Source: Aquabacter cavernae (GTDB lineage: Bacteria > Pseudomonadota > Alphaproteobacteria > Rhizobiales > Xanthobacteraceae). From it: a stretch of DNA of 64,000 bases. The DNA is taken from positions 124,001-188,000 of the forward strand of contig NZ_RWKV01000004.1 of the NCBI RefSeq assembly GCF_003993795.1, written 5' to 3'. Both the position numbers and the translations under genes were made by a program. Shown here piece after piece: positions 7,969 to 16,121 of the stretch (its first letter is position 1; the number at the start of each line of letters is the position of its first letter). Under the pieces are notes generated by a model. That model had not been told where the DNA came from and ran no database searches. It saw nothing but the letters and a program-made list of their open reading frames with translations.

Positions 7969-9440
7969 TGGCGATGTTTGAAACCACGTCCGATACGCTC
8001 GCCTACCTGCTGCAGGTGGCGTGGCGACGGCGCTTTCTTGCCTTCATCCCGGTCCTGCTCCTGCCGCCCCTGGCGCTGGTGGCCGCCACCCTGGCGCCGC
8101 AGCGCTATGAGGCGCGCATGACCCTGCTGGTGCAGGAGCCCTCCAAGCTCAATCCGATCCTGAACGACATCGCGGTCAATCCGAACCTGAAGGAGCGCAT
8201 ATCGGCCCTGATCGCGCTCGCCCATTCGGAAGTGGTGCTGGGGCGCGTGCTGGAGGATATGGGCCGGGTGGGCCCCTCCACCGATCCGCGCGACAAGGAG
8301 AACATGGTCCGCAACCTTTCGGCGGCGGTAAACATCCAGCTTGTGGGCAATGACATTATCGAGATGCGCCTGCGCGCGCTCGATCCCACCTCGCCCTCCA
8401 TCACCCTGGAAGCACTGTCCAAGCGCTTCATCGAGCGCGTGGTCTCGCCCGAGCGCACCGCCGTGGAGGACAGCGAACGCTTCCTCAAGGGGCAGATGGA
8501 CGAGCGCCGGGTGGCGCTGGACCGGGCCGAGCGTGCCTATTCGGACTTCAAGAGCGCCAACGCCGATAAGCTGCCCGCCATCTATAACAGCACCGTCACG
8601 CGGCTCGCCCAGCTCGACCAGCAGATCGAGCAGAAGGAGATGGACCTCGGCACGGCGGACGCGACTTTGCAGGACCTGCGCCGGCGCCTCGCCACAACCA
8701 ATCCGCTCATCGGCCGCATCGAGGAATCCATCGTCCAGGTCTCGGCGGACCTCGCCTCGCTGCGCTCGCGCTACACCGACCAGCATTCCGAAGTGCAGGC
8801 CGCCTCGCGCCGGCTGGAGCGCCTGGAAAGCGAGCGCCAGCATCTCCTCTCCTCCGCGCGCGACATCGAATCCACCGATCTCGACCGGCTCTGGAACCTC
8901 GCCGCGGGCGTGACGCAGGGCGGCAGCGGTGACAGCAGCGACACCCGCACGGCCCCCCTCCTGGTCTCCCAGCTCCAGAAGCTCCAGGAAGCGCAGGCCA
9001 AGAAGGTCGGCCTGGAGAAGGAAGTGGAGCAGCTCAAGGCGGCCTCGGTGATGCTCCAGCGGGACATCGCCTCGTTCGGCCCCATCGAGGCCCAGCAGCA
9101 GAGCCTGGACCGCGCGGTGAAGACCGCCCAGGACAATTACGACACGCTCGCCAAGCGCTACGAGATGGCACGGGTGACCGGCGCCCTGGGACAGTTCGAG
9201 GCGCCCGAGCGCGTGAAGACCCTGGAGCCGCCGGCCAACCCGGCCACCAAGGTCACGCCCGGCTACTTCCTGTATGTGCTGGCGGGCATTGCCGCCGGCC
9301 TCGCCCTCGGAGGCGCTCTGGCGGGAGCGGCGGAACTGCTGGACAATCGGCTGCGCCGTCCCCAGGACTTCGCCCGCGTGCTGGGCGTGCCGATCATCGC
9401 ACGCATCCCGCGCATCGATCCGGTGCCCCGCGCGGCCTGA
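7968..9440 (+). CDS. polysaccharide co-polymerase (Wzz/GumC type), no kinase domain
   Basis: A 490-residue inner-membrane protein with the PCP layout. TM1 lies at about 23-42 and is followed by the Wzz domain with the YEARMTLLVQEP strand. A long periplasmic coiled-coil region follows (about 160-415), then a proline-rich PPANPATKVTP and TM2 at about 432-457. The cytoplasmic tail LDNRLRRPQDF..LGVPIIARIP is the segment that usually precedes a BY-kinase. The protein stops there, so the kinase domain of ExoP/Wzc-type proteins is absent; the convergent gene at 9513-10199 may supply a partner. It controls polymer chain length or export in Wzy-dependent systems. Confidence 0.88.
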   Translation: MAMFETTSDTLAYLLQVAWRRRFLAFIPVLLLPPLALVAATLAPQRYEARMTLLVQEPSKLNPILNDIAVNPNLKERISALIALAHSEVVLGRVLEDMGRVGPSTDPRDKENMVRNLSAAVNIQLVGNDIIEMRLRALDPTSPSITLEALSKRFIERVVSPERTAVEDSERFLKGQMDERRVALDRAERAYSDFKSANADKLPAIYNSTVTRLAQLDQQIEQKEMDLGTADATLQDLRRRLATTNPLIGRIEESIVQVSADLASLRSRYTDQHSEVQAASRRLERLESERQHLLSSARDIESTDLDRLWNLAAGVTQGGSGDSSDTRTAPLLVSQLQKLQEAQAKKVGLEKEVEQLKAASVMLQRDIASFGPIEAQQQSLDRAVKTAQDNYDTLAKRYEMARVTGALGQFEAPERVKTLEPPANPATKVTPGYFLYVLAGIAAGLALGGALAGAAELLDNRLRRPQDFARVLGVPIIARIPRIDPVPRAA

Positions 9441-9512
9441 TCCGCGCGCAGCAATGGCCGGGTGCCGCGGATGGCCGCGGGCCAGCGCGCGGCGCCGGAT
9501 ATCCCGGCGGAA

Positions 9513-10199
9513 TCAGAGCTTGGTGTTCAGGAAGCGCGTGCGCTGCACGAAGCCGATGAAGCGTTCCACGAGGCCCGGCGCGAACTTGTGGAAGCGGCCC
9601 ACGCCGTCAACCAGCTCATCGCCCACCGTCTGGTTGTAGCGGTCATTGATGACGATGCCCTGGAGCGACGCATTGGCCTGCCGCAGCGCGGTCGCCGCCC
9701 GGTTCACCGCCGAGCGGGTGTCGCGGCCCGCAAGGCAGACCACCACCACGCTCTCGCATGCGGACGCAACGGTGGTCACCGGCACCGCGACGCGCTCGCG
9801 TGGCTCCACGGCAGCCATGTCCACGACGATCGCCCCGTAGATCTCCAGCAGCCGGTCCAGCATGCCGCGGATGGCGGCGGCATTGCGGAAGGCAAAGCTC
9901 TGCTCGGGGCTGGGAACGGCAATCAGCGCGTCGAAGCCGCGCGGATCGGTGACGACATTGTCTTCCACGTCCTCGTCCGTCGGCAGCCATTTGGTCGCCT
10001 GGGCTGGGACCGCCGCCGTGGGATCGGAGAGGCCGATGAACAGCGTGCGGGTCTGGCGCTGGGATCGCTCGGCGAGCGCCGCGGACAGGACCGAGACGCC
10101 GCTGCCGCCGCGCACGCTGGTGATCCCCACGACCCGCGCGCCCTGGCCGAAGGTGGCGAGATAGACCGATTCAACCTCGCGCAGGCCGCGTCCCCACAT
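9513..10199 (-). CDS. ParA/BY-kinase-like P-loop protein with degenerate Walker A
   Basis: A 228-residue protein shaped like the cytoplasmic kinase half of ExoP/CpsD proteins. VVGITSVRGGSGVSVLSAAL (23-42) sits where Walker A belongs, and IVVDMAAVEP (124-133) fits Walker B with D127. The essential lysine and following Ser/Thr of GK[ST] are replaced by GVS, and the signature lysine preceding the loop is arginine. The C-terminus has no tyrosine cluster for autophosphorylation. It is therefore probably a pseudo-ATPase or adaptor. It lies 26 bp downstream of the SLBB export gene in the same run and is convergent with the Wzz-like gene. Confidence 0.75.
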   Translation of the reverse strand: MWGRGLREVESVYLATFGQGARVVGITSVRGGSGVSVLSAALAERSQRQTRTLFIGLSDPTAAVPAQATKWLPTDEDVEDNVVTDPRGFDALIAVPSPEQSFAFRNAAAIRGMLDRLLEIYGAIVVDMAAVEPRERVAVPVTTVASACESVVVVCLAGRDTRSAVNRAATALRQANASLQGIVINDRYNQTVGDELVDGVGRFHKFAPGLVERFIGFVQRTRFLNTKL

Positions 10200-10225
10200 G
10201 GCGCACCGTCTCCCGTCTTCTGGGG

Positions 10226-12400
10226 TCAGCCGCCGAACGCGGCGATGAGGGCGATGATGGGCAGGATATTCTGCATCGCTTCGGTGAAGATCTTCCAGTC
10301 GCTCTGATTGATGTTGGGTACATAAACCGTATCGCCGGTCTGCACCACTGGCAGCTTGGTGATGTCGCCGGTGCGGGCGAACTCCACAAGATTGAACAGG
10401 CGGGCCTGCTCGCGGCAGCAGCCGAGATTCACCACGACGATCTTCTGCTGATAGGCGTCCGCGCTGGGTCCGCCCGCCTCCGCGAGAAGGTCGAGGATGG
10501 TCATGTCGTTGGAGAAGCGATAGCGGCCCGGCTTGCTGACGGCACCCAGAACACGGATCGTGTTTTCCTTTGGATCCTCGAACCAGTCCTTGTTCTGCCG
10601 ATCAGGCACGAAGATCACGTCACCCACGCGCACCTTGGGCAGGAGGCGCTCGTCGCCGGTGGCGAAATACTGGGCAAGGTTCACCTGCGTCACCTTCGAC
10701 CCCGGCAGCCCGCGATGGGAGATGCGCACATTGCGCAGGTCCGCGGTCTGGGTGGGACCGTTGGCGGCCGTCAGAATGTCCAGGAAGGTCATGTTCTTGT
10801 TGAAGGCATAGCGGCCGGGAATGGCCACCTGACCCATGATATAGATGACATCCTCCTTGGGCAGGGTCACCCAATTGCCCTTGTTGTCGATGGGCGAGGA
10901 CGGCAGTTCGGGAATCCGGATCACATCGCCCGCCTGGATCTTCGGCAGGTCGGTGATGGAGCCACCGCTGGAGAGGAAGGTGGCGAGGTCGAGGGTTATG
11001 GCCTTGCCGTCGCCGCGGGCGCGGACCATCTGGACGCGGGCGAGATCGCCGCGCGGCCCGGGGCCGCCCGCCTCGCCCAGAAGGTCCAGCAGGCTCATTT
11101 CGTTGGACCATTCATAGCGGCCCGGCCGGATCACGGCGCCCACCACCTCGACCGCGCGCGAGGGCGGGATCTTCAGCCAGGACGGACGGTCGGCCGATTC
11201 GATCTTCTCGGGCACATAGACCGCATCGCCGGGCAGGATCTCGGGCAGGGTGCCCTTGCCGGTGTCGGAATAGGCCGTGAGGTTGAAATTCTCCGTGCCG
11301 CCGTCCGCCTTCAGGATGCGGATGCGGGTGGTGTCCGCGAAGCGGGTGGGACCGCCGGCATTGGCCAGGATCTCGATCAGGCGCGCATCCGGAGGCGCCT
11401 CGAACGCGCCCGCGCGGTTCACCTCGCCGATCACATAGACCGTGCGGACCGAGCGGCGGATTTCCTCCTCCTCCTTCGGCACGAAGATGGTGGCGCCGGG
11501 CGCGAGGCGGGGCATGAGGGCGGGATTGCCGGTGTCGAGGAAGGCACGCAGGTTGAACACCTTCGGATCGCCGCCCTCGATGACGCGGACCCGGTCGATG
11601 GACGCATAGCGCGTCACGCCGCCCGCGCGCATGATCATGTCCACCACGCTCATGCCGTCCTTGAAGGCGAAGGAGCCGGGGCGGTTCACCTCGCCGAACA
11701 CCTTCACGGCCGTGGCCGCGTCCGCAGCGTCACCCTGGTCCGCCAGGGTGCGGCCATCGAAATTGATCTGGACGTTGCCCGTGGAGGGCGAGGACGGCAC
11801 GAAGATCACGTCCAGCGGCTGGAGCGTGGGCAGCAGGCTCGGATCGCCCGTGTCGAGATACTTCTTGTAGTCGAAGATCGTGACACGGCTGCCGCGACGG
11901 ATCTGGAACTTGTCGAGCTGGGCGCCCTGGAGCACGCCTCCGGCGGCGGTGATGGCCTCCTGGACCGTGGAATCGGCCGGTAGGTCCACTTCGCCGGGCT
12001 TGCCCACATAGCCGAGCACGGTGATGAACAGCCGCCGCTCCTTCAGGCTCACCTGGAGCGGACTGACGAAGCGGTAGGCGCGGGACAGGGTATTGCGGAT
12101 GAGGGTGGTCGCCTCGGCCAGCGTGCGTCCGGCAATCTCCACCACCCCCACTTCGGGCAAGGTGATGCGGCCGCGCCGGTCGATGGGGAATTCGGCATTG
12201 AGCGCCGGCTCGCCCGGCAGGGACAGTTCCAGGATATCGCCGATCCGCAGCCGCACATCCTCGTTCTGGGGAACGCTCTGGGCGAATGCCGTTGCAGCCC
12301 CCGCCAGCCAGAGGAACGCCGCGAGGAGAGCGGGGCCGAGCCCGCGTCCGAGAAGGACCGGGCGCCTTGCCTTAGGCCGGGGGCTGGCGACTGCGCGCAT
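10226..12400 (-). CDS. outer-membrane polysaccharide export protein with six SLBB repeats
   Basis: A 724-residue Wza/GumB-type protein, about twice the length of Wza. A signal peptide (about 1-40, ending TAFAQ) precedes the Poly_export domain (about 47-122, YRIGD-like LRIGDILEL). Six SLBB units then begin near residues 126, 232, 320, 417, 518 and 615, each with a G.V..PG strand and mostly closing on GD.I.VP. The C-terminal hydrophobic stretch MQNILPIIALIAAFGG resembles the amphipathic helix that forms Wza's outer-membrane barrel. No lipobox cysteine is seen, unlike Wza; the lipoprotein one base upstream may replace that anchor. It would form the export channel for the polymer. Confidence 0.9.
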   Translation of the reverse strand: MRAVASPRPKARRPVLLGRGLGPALLAAFLWLAGAATAFAQSVPQNEDVRLRIGDILELSLPGEPALNAEFPIDRRGRITLPEVGVVEIAGRTLAEATTLIRNTLSRAYRFVSPLQVSLKERRLFITVLGYVGKPGEVDLPADSTVQEAITAAGGVLQGAQLDKFQIRRGSRVTIFDYKKYLDTGDPSLLPTLQPLDVIFVPSSPSTGNVQINFDGRTLADQGDAADAATAVKVFGEVNRPGSFAFKDGMSVVDMIMRAGGVTRYASIDRVRVIEGGDPKVFNLRAFLDTGNPALMPRLAPGATIFVPKEEEEIRRSVRTVYVIGEVNRAGAFEAPPDARLIEILANAGGPTRFADTTRIRILKADGGTENFNLTAYSDTGKGTLPEILPGDAVYVPEKIESADRPSWLKIPPSRAVEVVGAVIRPGRYEWSNEMSLLDLLGEAGGPGPRGDLARVQMVRARGDGKAITLDLATFLSSGGSITDLPKIQAGDVIRIPELPSSPIDNKGNWVTLPKEDVIYIMGQVAIPGRYAFNKNMTFLDILTAANGPTQTADLRNVRISHRGLPGSKVTQVNLAQYFATGDERLLPKVRVGDVIFVPDRQNKDWFEDPKENTIRVLGAVSKPGRYRFSNDMTILDLLAEAGGPSADAYQQKIVVVNLGCCREQARLFNLVEFARTGDITKLPVVQTGDTVYVPNINQSDWKIFTEAMQNILPIIALIAAFGG

Positions 12401-12401
12401 G

Positions 12402-12761
12402 TCAGGCTCCCTTGCCGGCGGCCGGCGCCGTGGCGAGGATTCGCTCGATCTTGTCCATCTGGACCTTGAGGCGTGCGATTTCGATCTCGCAATCCTCCGG
12501 GAAGCCGCCTTCCGACAGGCGCCTCACCCGGATCATCGTCAGCTCGGCGTCCTGGTAATATGCCGCCGCGTAATAGCGGGCATTGCGCTCGCCGAGACGG
12601 AACAGGCGCGCCTGGAGCGCATCGATACGGCCGTCCGTCGAGGGGCGGCGCTCGGCGAGCCCCCCGGTGCCCTGGGCCGGCCAGGGCACGAAATTCGTGC
12701 TTTCGCACCCCGCGAGGGCGAGGGCGAGCACCGGAAGCGTGAGCAGGACCTTGCGCATCAT
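12402..12761 (-). CDS. small lipoprotein of the export operon
   Basis: A 119-residue protein with a clear lipoprotein signal: MMRKVLLTLPVLALALAGCE, lipobox LAGC with cysteine 19. The mature part is short, rich in charged residues and Tyr (RNARYYAAAYYQDAEL), with a predicted helical tail LKVQMDKIERIL. No named family is recognised. It ends one base before the SLBB gene, and its start overlaps the STAS stop by four bases (ATGA). Expression is therefore tightly coupled to export, and it may be the lipid-anchored accessory of the six-SLBB channel. That role is inference from position. Confidence 0.75.
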   Translation of the reverse strand: MMRKVLLTLPVLALALAGCESTNFVPWPAQGTGGLAERRPSTDGRIDALQARLFRLGERNARYYAAAYYQDAELTMIRVRRLSEGGFPEDCEIEIARLKVQMDKIERILATAPAAGKGA

Positions 12762-13039
12762 GCATCACCGCCTTCATCAAGCAGGTCCGTGAGGCGCAGA
12801 TGATGGATGATCTGGCGAGGCTGGCCCCTGGGGACCCGGAGCCGAAGCTGCCGCCCCTTCAGGCGCAGGCGCTTGTAAAGGAACACCAGGCCGCCCACCC
12901 CCGACGAATCGATGAAGTCCACATTGGTGAGGTCCAGCGTGACGTCATCCGCACCCAAGGCGAGTTCTTCGAACAGGGGCTTCATGCGCGCCATGCCCGA
13001 GGCGTCCATGTCATCGCTGAGTTCAACCACCTTCGGCAT
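12758..13039 (-). CDS. STAS-domain anti-anti-sigma-factor-like protein
   Basis: A single STAS domain of 93 residues. The central strand VTLDLTNVDFIDSSGVGGLV (33-52) carries the DSSGVG motif whose second serine (S46) is the phosphorylation site in SpoIIAA-like proteins. The family switches binding partners by serine phosphorylation. Start choice: the ATG giving MPKVVEL has GAGGAA just upstream, while the ATG 13 codons earlier has a poor site. It is the first gene of the minus-strand run STAS-lipoprotein-SLBB-ParA-like, overlapping the lipoprotein gene. No cognate anti-sigma kinase or phosphatase is nearby. Confidence 0.85.
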   Translation of the reverse strand: MPKVVELSDDMDASGMARMKPLFEELALGADDVTLDLTNVDFIDSSGVGGLVFLYKRLRLKGRQLRLRVPRGQPRQIIHHLRLTDLLDEGGDA

Positions 13040-13131
13040 GCTGTTCCTCGCCGCGCGCTTCGCGGGACTGCTGGACATCGGAGCCGCACCGCAGCGAACC
13101 GGCGCCTTCGCCCCCCTCGCAACAACAGACG

Positions 13132-13154
13132 ATTTACCTTAATAGGCGGTAAAT
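13132..13154. promoter_or_regulatory. perfect palindrome ATTTACC-N9-GGTAAAT, candidate operator
   Basis: Seven-base perfect arms, ATTTACC at 13132-13138 and GGTAAAT at 13148-13154, with a 9-base AT-leaning spacer. The site lies in the 155-bp intergenic region between the divergent STAS/export operon and the GT4/initiating-transferase operon. That is about 40 bp from the GTG of the latter and 93 bp from the ATG of the former. The geometry suits a dimeric regulator controlling both. I found no second copy elsewhere in the locus by eye. Confidence 0.55.
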
Positions 13155-13194
13155 AAGGGTCTTGCGGCGAGCCGGATCCAAGACGGAGGCGCGG

Positions 13195-14265
13195 GTGAGC
13201 GGACACGTCGTTCAAGTGATCCAGCGCCTTATTCCGGGTGGGATCGAGACCCTCGCGCTCGATCTGTCGGAGCGCCTTCCCGGCGACAACCGCGTGCTAA
13301 GCCTTGAATGGTCACGGGAACAGATCATCGGCAACTGGCCCGCTTTGGCCGAAAGCCCGGTCCCCTTCGAGGGATTGGAAAAGCCCCCCGGCATCCGGCC
13401 CGGATTTATCTTCACCCTGGCCCGGCGTCTGCGTGAACTGGCGCCGCGCGCGGTACTGGCTCACCATGTGGGCCCGCTTCTCTATGGCGGCCTGGCGGCG
13501 CGCCTCGCAGGCGTGCCGCGATTCGTTTATGTGGAGCACGATGTCTGGCACTATCAGGATGCCGGCGACCGCCGCCTGGCCCGGCTCGCCGCCCATCTGG
13601 TGCGCCCCCGCGTGGTGGCCGTGTCACACAATGTGGCGCAGACGGTGCGTGAGGTGATGCCCGGCTGCCCGGTGGAGGTGATCCCCAATGCGGTGGATAC
13701 GAACCGCTTCGTCCCCGGCGACCGCGCGGCAGCCCGTGCCCGGCTCGGCCTGCCGCAGGACGCCCGCATCGTCGGCGCGGCGGGGCGGCTCGAAGCGGTG
13801 AAGGGGCAGGATGTGCTGGTCGCGGCCATGGCGGGCGTACCCGACGCCATGCTGGTCCTGATCGGAAAGGGCAGCCAGATGGAAGCCCTCCAGGCGCAGA
13901 CCGCGCGGCTCGGCCTGTCCGATCGGGTGCGCTTCCTCGGCCATCGCAGCGACATGCCGTCCCTCTATCCCGCCTTTGACCTCGTCAGCCTGCCCTCGCG
14001 CAATGAGGGCCTGCCGCTCTCGGTGCTGGAGGCGCAGGCCTGCGGCATCCCGGTGGTGGCCACCGATGTGGGCTCGGTGCGTGAGGGCATCTGCCCGGAC
14101 ACGGGGATGGTGGTGCCCCCCGAGGATCCGCCGGCCATGGCCGCCGCAATCACCCGGATGCTGGCCCAGCCTGGAACGGGCGATCCCCGGGCCTTCGTCC
14201 TGTCCCATTATTCCTGGGCGCGCATGTTGGCGAGCTACGAAGCCCTGCTGGGAGCCGCGTCGTGA
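13195..14265 (+). CDS. family 4 glycosyltransferase
   Basis: A 356-residue GT-B transferase. The N-terminal acceptor domain begins VQVIQRLIPGGIETL, typical of GT4 enzymes. The interdomain region has VIPNAVDTNRF. The donor site shows SRNEGLPLSVLEAQACGIPV (about 272-291), the E-x7-E pair of retaining GT4 enzymes, followed by GSVREGI and VVPPEDPPAMA. It is cytoplasmic and probably adds a sugar to the lipid-linked intermediate made by the next gene. The start is a GTG preceded by GGAGG five bases upstream; an in-frame TTG at 13162 is less likely. The last four bases overlap the next start (GTGA). Confidence 0.9.
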   Translation: MSGHVVQVIQRLIPGGIETLALDLSERLPGDNRVLSLEWSREQIIGNWPALAESPVPFEGLEKPPGIRPGFIFTLARRLRELAPRAVLAHHVGPLLYGGLAARLAGVPRFVYVEHDVWHYQDAGDRRLARLAAHLVRPRVVAVSHNVAQTVREVMPGCPVEVIPNAVDTNRFVPGDRAAARARLGLPQDARIVGAAGRLEAVKGQDVLVAAMAGVPDAMLVLIGKGSQMEALQAQTARLGLSDRVRFLGHRSDMPSLYPAFDLVSLPSRNEGLPLSVLEAQACGIPVVATDVGSVREGICPDTGMVVPPEDPPAMAAAITRMLAQPGTGDPRAFVLSHYSWARMLASYEALLGAAS

Positions 14266-16082
14266 TCGTCCTGGCCACCCTGCTCTTCTGGGCAAGCATC
14301 GCCGCCATCATCTACCATCACGCGGTCTATCCCGTGCTGCTGCGACGCCTCGCGGCGCGCCGGCCCGCCCCGCCCGCCACCACCGCCGCGCCCGCCGCCG
14401 CGGCATTGCCGCAGGTGACGCTGGTCATCCCGGCCTATCAGGAGGCCGCCTTCATCGGCGCCAAGCTCCTGGACTGCGCGCGCCTCGACTATCCCCGCGA
14501 CCGGCTGACGGTGATCGTGGCCTGCGACGGCTGCACGGACGGGACGGTGGAGGCCGCGCGCGCGGCCCTGGCGGCTCCGGATTGCGCCGGGCTCCATGCG
14601 CGAATCCTCGACTTCCCGGTCAATCGCGGCAAGGTGGCGGTGCTGAACGAGGTCATCGGCGGCATCGCCGAGGGCATTGTGGGCCTGTCGGACGTATCCG
14701 CCAGCCTGTCGCCGGACAGCCTGCGCCGGGCCGCCGGCCATTTCGCGGACCCGCAGGTGGGCGTGGTGGCCGCCACCTACGCCCTGCGCGCGGCGGGCAG
14801 TGCGGGCGAGGCCTCCTATTGGCGCTACCAGACCCGGATCAAGGTGGACGAGGCGGCCCTGGGCGGGCCCATCGGCGTGCACGGCGCCTTCTATCTGTTC
14901 CGCCGCGCCTTGTGGGAGCCGCTGGAGCCGGACACCATCAATGACGACGTGATCCTGCCCACCCGCATCCTCGCGCGCGGGGCACGGGCGGTCTACGACA
15001 CGCAGATGGTGGCCACCGAGGAGGAGCGCACCGAGCAGGCGCAGGAATTCCGGCGGCGCGTGCGCATCGGCTCGGGCAATGTGCAGCAGGCCCTGCGGCT
15101 CTGGCCGCTGGCCTCGCCGCGTCGGCCCGGCCTTGCCTTCATTTTCCTCTCCGGCAAGGCGCTGCGCGCCTTCACGCCCTTCCTGCTGGTGCTCGCCCTC
15201 GCCGCCAACGCGGTTCTGGCGCTGGGGGGTTCGGGTTACTACCAATTCCTGCTGGCGGGACAGATCGGTTTCTATACGCTCGCCGTCATCGCCATGTTGC
15301 AGCCTGGGGGCATGCCGCGACTGGCGCGGCTGGCCGCCTATTTCACCGAGGGGCACATGGCGGGGCTCATCGGCGGGTGGCGGCAGATCACGGGACAGGA
15401 CAAAGGTCGCTGGGGACGGGCGGGGCAGAGCATCGTGACGGTCAACGAACACACCGATTTCATTCACCCCGTGGTGCGCATCGGAAAGCGCGCCTGCGAC
15501 ATCGTCCTCGGGGCGATGGCGCTGGTGGTGCTGGGCATTGCCTATATTCCCGTGGCCCTGGCCATCAAGCTCACCTCCCCCGGCCCGGTCTTCTATCGCC
15601 AGCTCCGGGTGGGGCAGGCGGAGCCGACCCTCACGCGCCTGTTCTATCTCTACAAGTTCCGCACCATGTATATCGACGCGGAGAAGCGCGGCGCGGTCTG
15701 GGCCAGCGCCAATGATCCGCGCGTGACGCCCATCGGCCGCTTCATGCGCAAGACGCGCATCGACGAGCTGCCCCAGGCCCTCAACGTGCTCCAGGGGGAC
15801 ATGTCCATCATCGGGCCGCGCCCCGAGCGTCCGGTCTTCTTCCAGAAGCTGGAGACGGAGATCCCCTTCTATGTGGAGCGCACTTTCGGCGTGAAGCCCG
15901 GCATTACCGGCCTCGCCCAGGTGAACCAGGGCTATGACGCCTCCATCGAGGACGTGCGCTCCAAGGTCTCCTACGACCACGCCTATGCCATGCGGCTGAT
16001 GGATCCCATGGACTGGATCAAGACCGACCTGTGGATCATCCTGCGGACATTCACCACCATGATCCTGGGACGCGGCCAGTAA
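14262..16082 (+). CDS. fused family 2 glycosyltransferase - polyprenyl-phosphate sugar-1-phosphate transferase
   Basis: A 606-residue two-enzyme fusion. Residues 1-25 form a TM segment. A GT2 domain (51-285) follows with VTLVIPAYQE, ACDGCTDGT (88-95), a divergent metal site LSDVSAS, INDDV (227-230) and the arginine-rich EFRRRVRIGSGN segment. Hydrophobic helices at about 290-345 lead to a full bacterial sugar transferase domain (403-605). That domain has the membrane-embedded CDIVLGAMALVVLG, KLTSPGPVFYRQ, KFRTM, the catalytic D501-E502 in RIDELPQALN, and IIGPRPERP. The C-terminal part would start repeat-unit synthesis by moving a sugar-1-phosphate onto undecaprenyl phosphate. The N-terminal part may add a later sugar. 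GTG start overlapping the GT4 stop. Confidence 0.88.
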   Translation: MIVLATLLFWASIAAIIYHHAVYPVLLRRLAARRPAPPATTAAPAAAALPQVTLVIPAYQEAAFIGAKLLDCARLDYPRDRLTVIVACDGCTDGTVEAARAALAAPDCAGLHARILDFPVNRGKVAVLNEVIGGIAEGIVGLSDVSASLSPDSLRRAAGHFADPQVGVVAATYALRAAGSAGEASYWRYQTRIKVDEAALGGPIGVHGAFYLFRRALWEPLEPDTINDDVILPTRILARGARAVYDTQMVATEEERTEQAQEFRRRVRIGSGNVQQALRLWPLASPRRPGLAFIFLSGKALRAFTPFLLVLALAANAVLALGGSGYYQFLLAGQIGFYTLAVIAMLQPGGMPRLARLAAYFTEGHMAGLIGGWRQITGQDKGRWGRAGQSIVTVNEHTDFIHPVVRIGKRACDIVLGAMALVVLGIAYIPVALAIKLTSPGPVFYRQLRVGQAEPTLTRLFYLYKFRTMYIDAEKRGAVWASANDPRVTPIGRFMRKTRIDELPQALNVLQGDMSIIGPRPERPVFFQKLETEIPFYVERTFGVKPGITGLAQVNQGYDASIEDVRSKVSYDHAYAMRLMDPMDWIKTDLWIILRTFTTMILGRGQ

Positions 16083-16121
16083 GACCGCCGGCCCCAGCCC
16101 TTGGCATAAGGCGTCCGCGCC

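Noticed and set aside
16083-16121. Possible small gene or control element between the two polysaccharide blocks
   Set aside because: Only 39 bp between convergent stops; too short for more than a terminator, and no stem with a T-run is seen.
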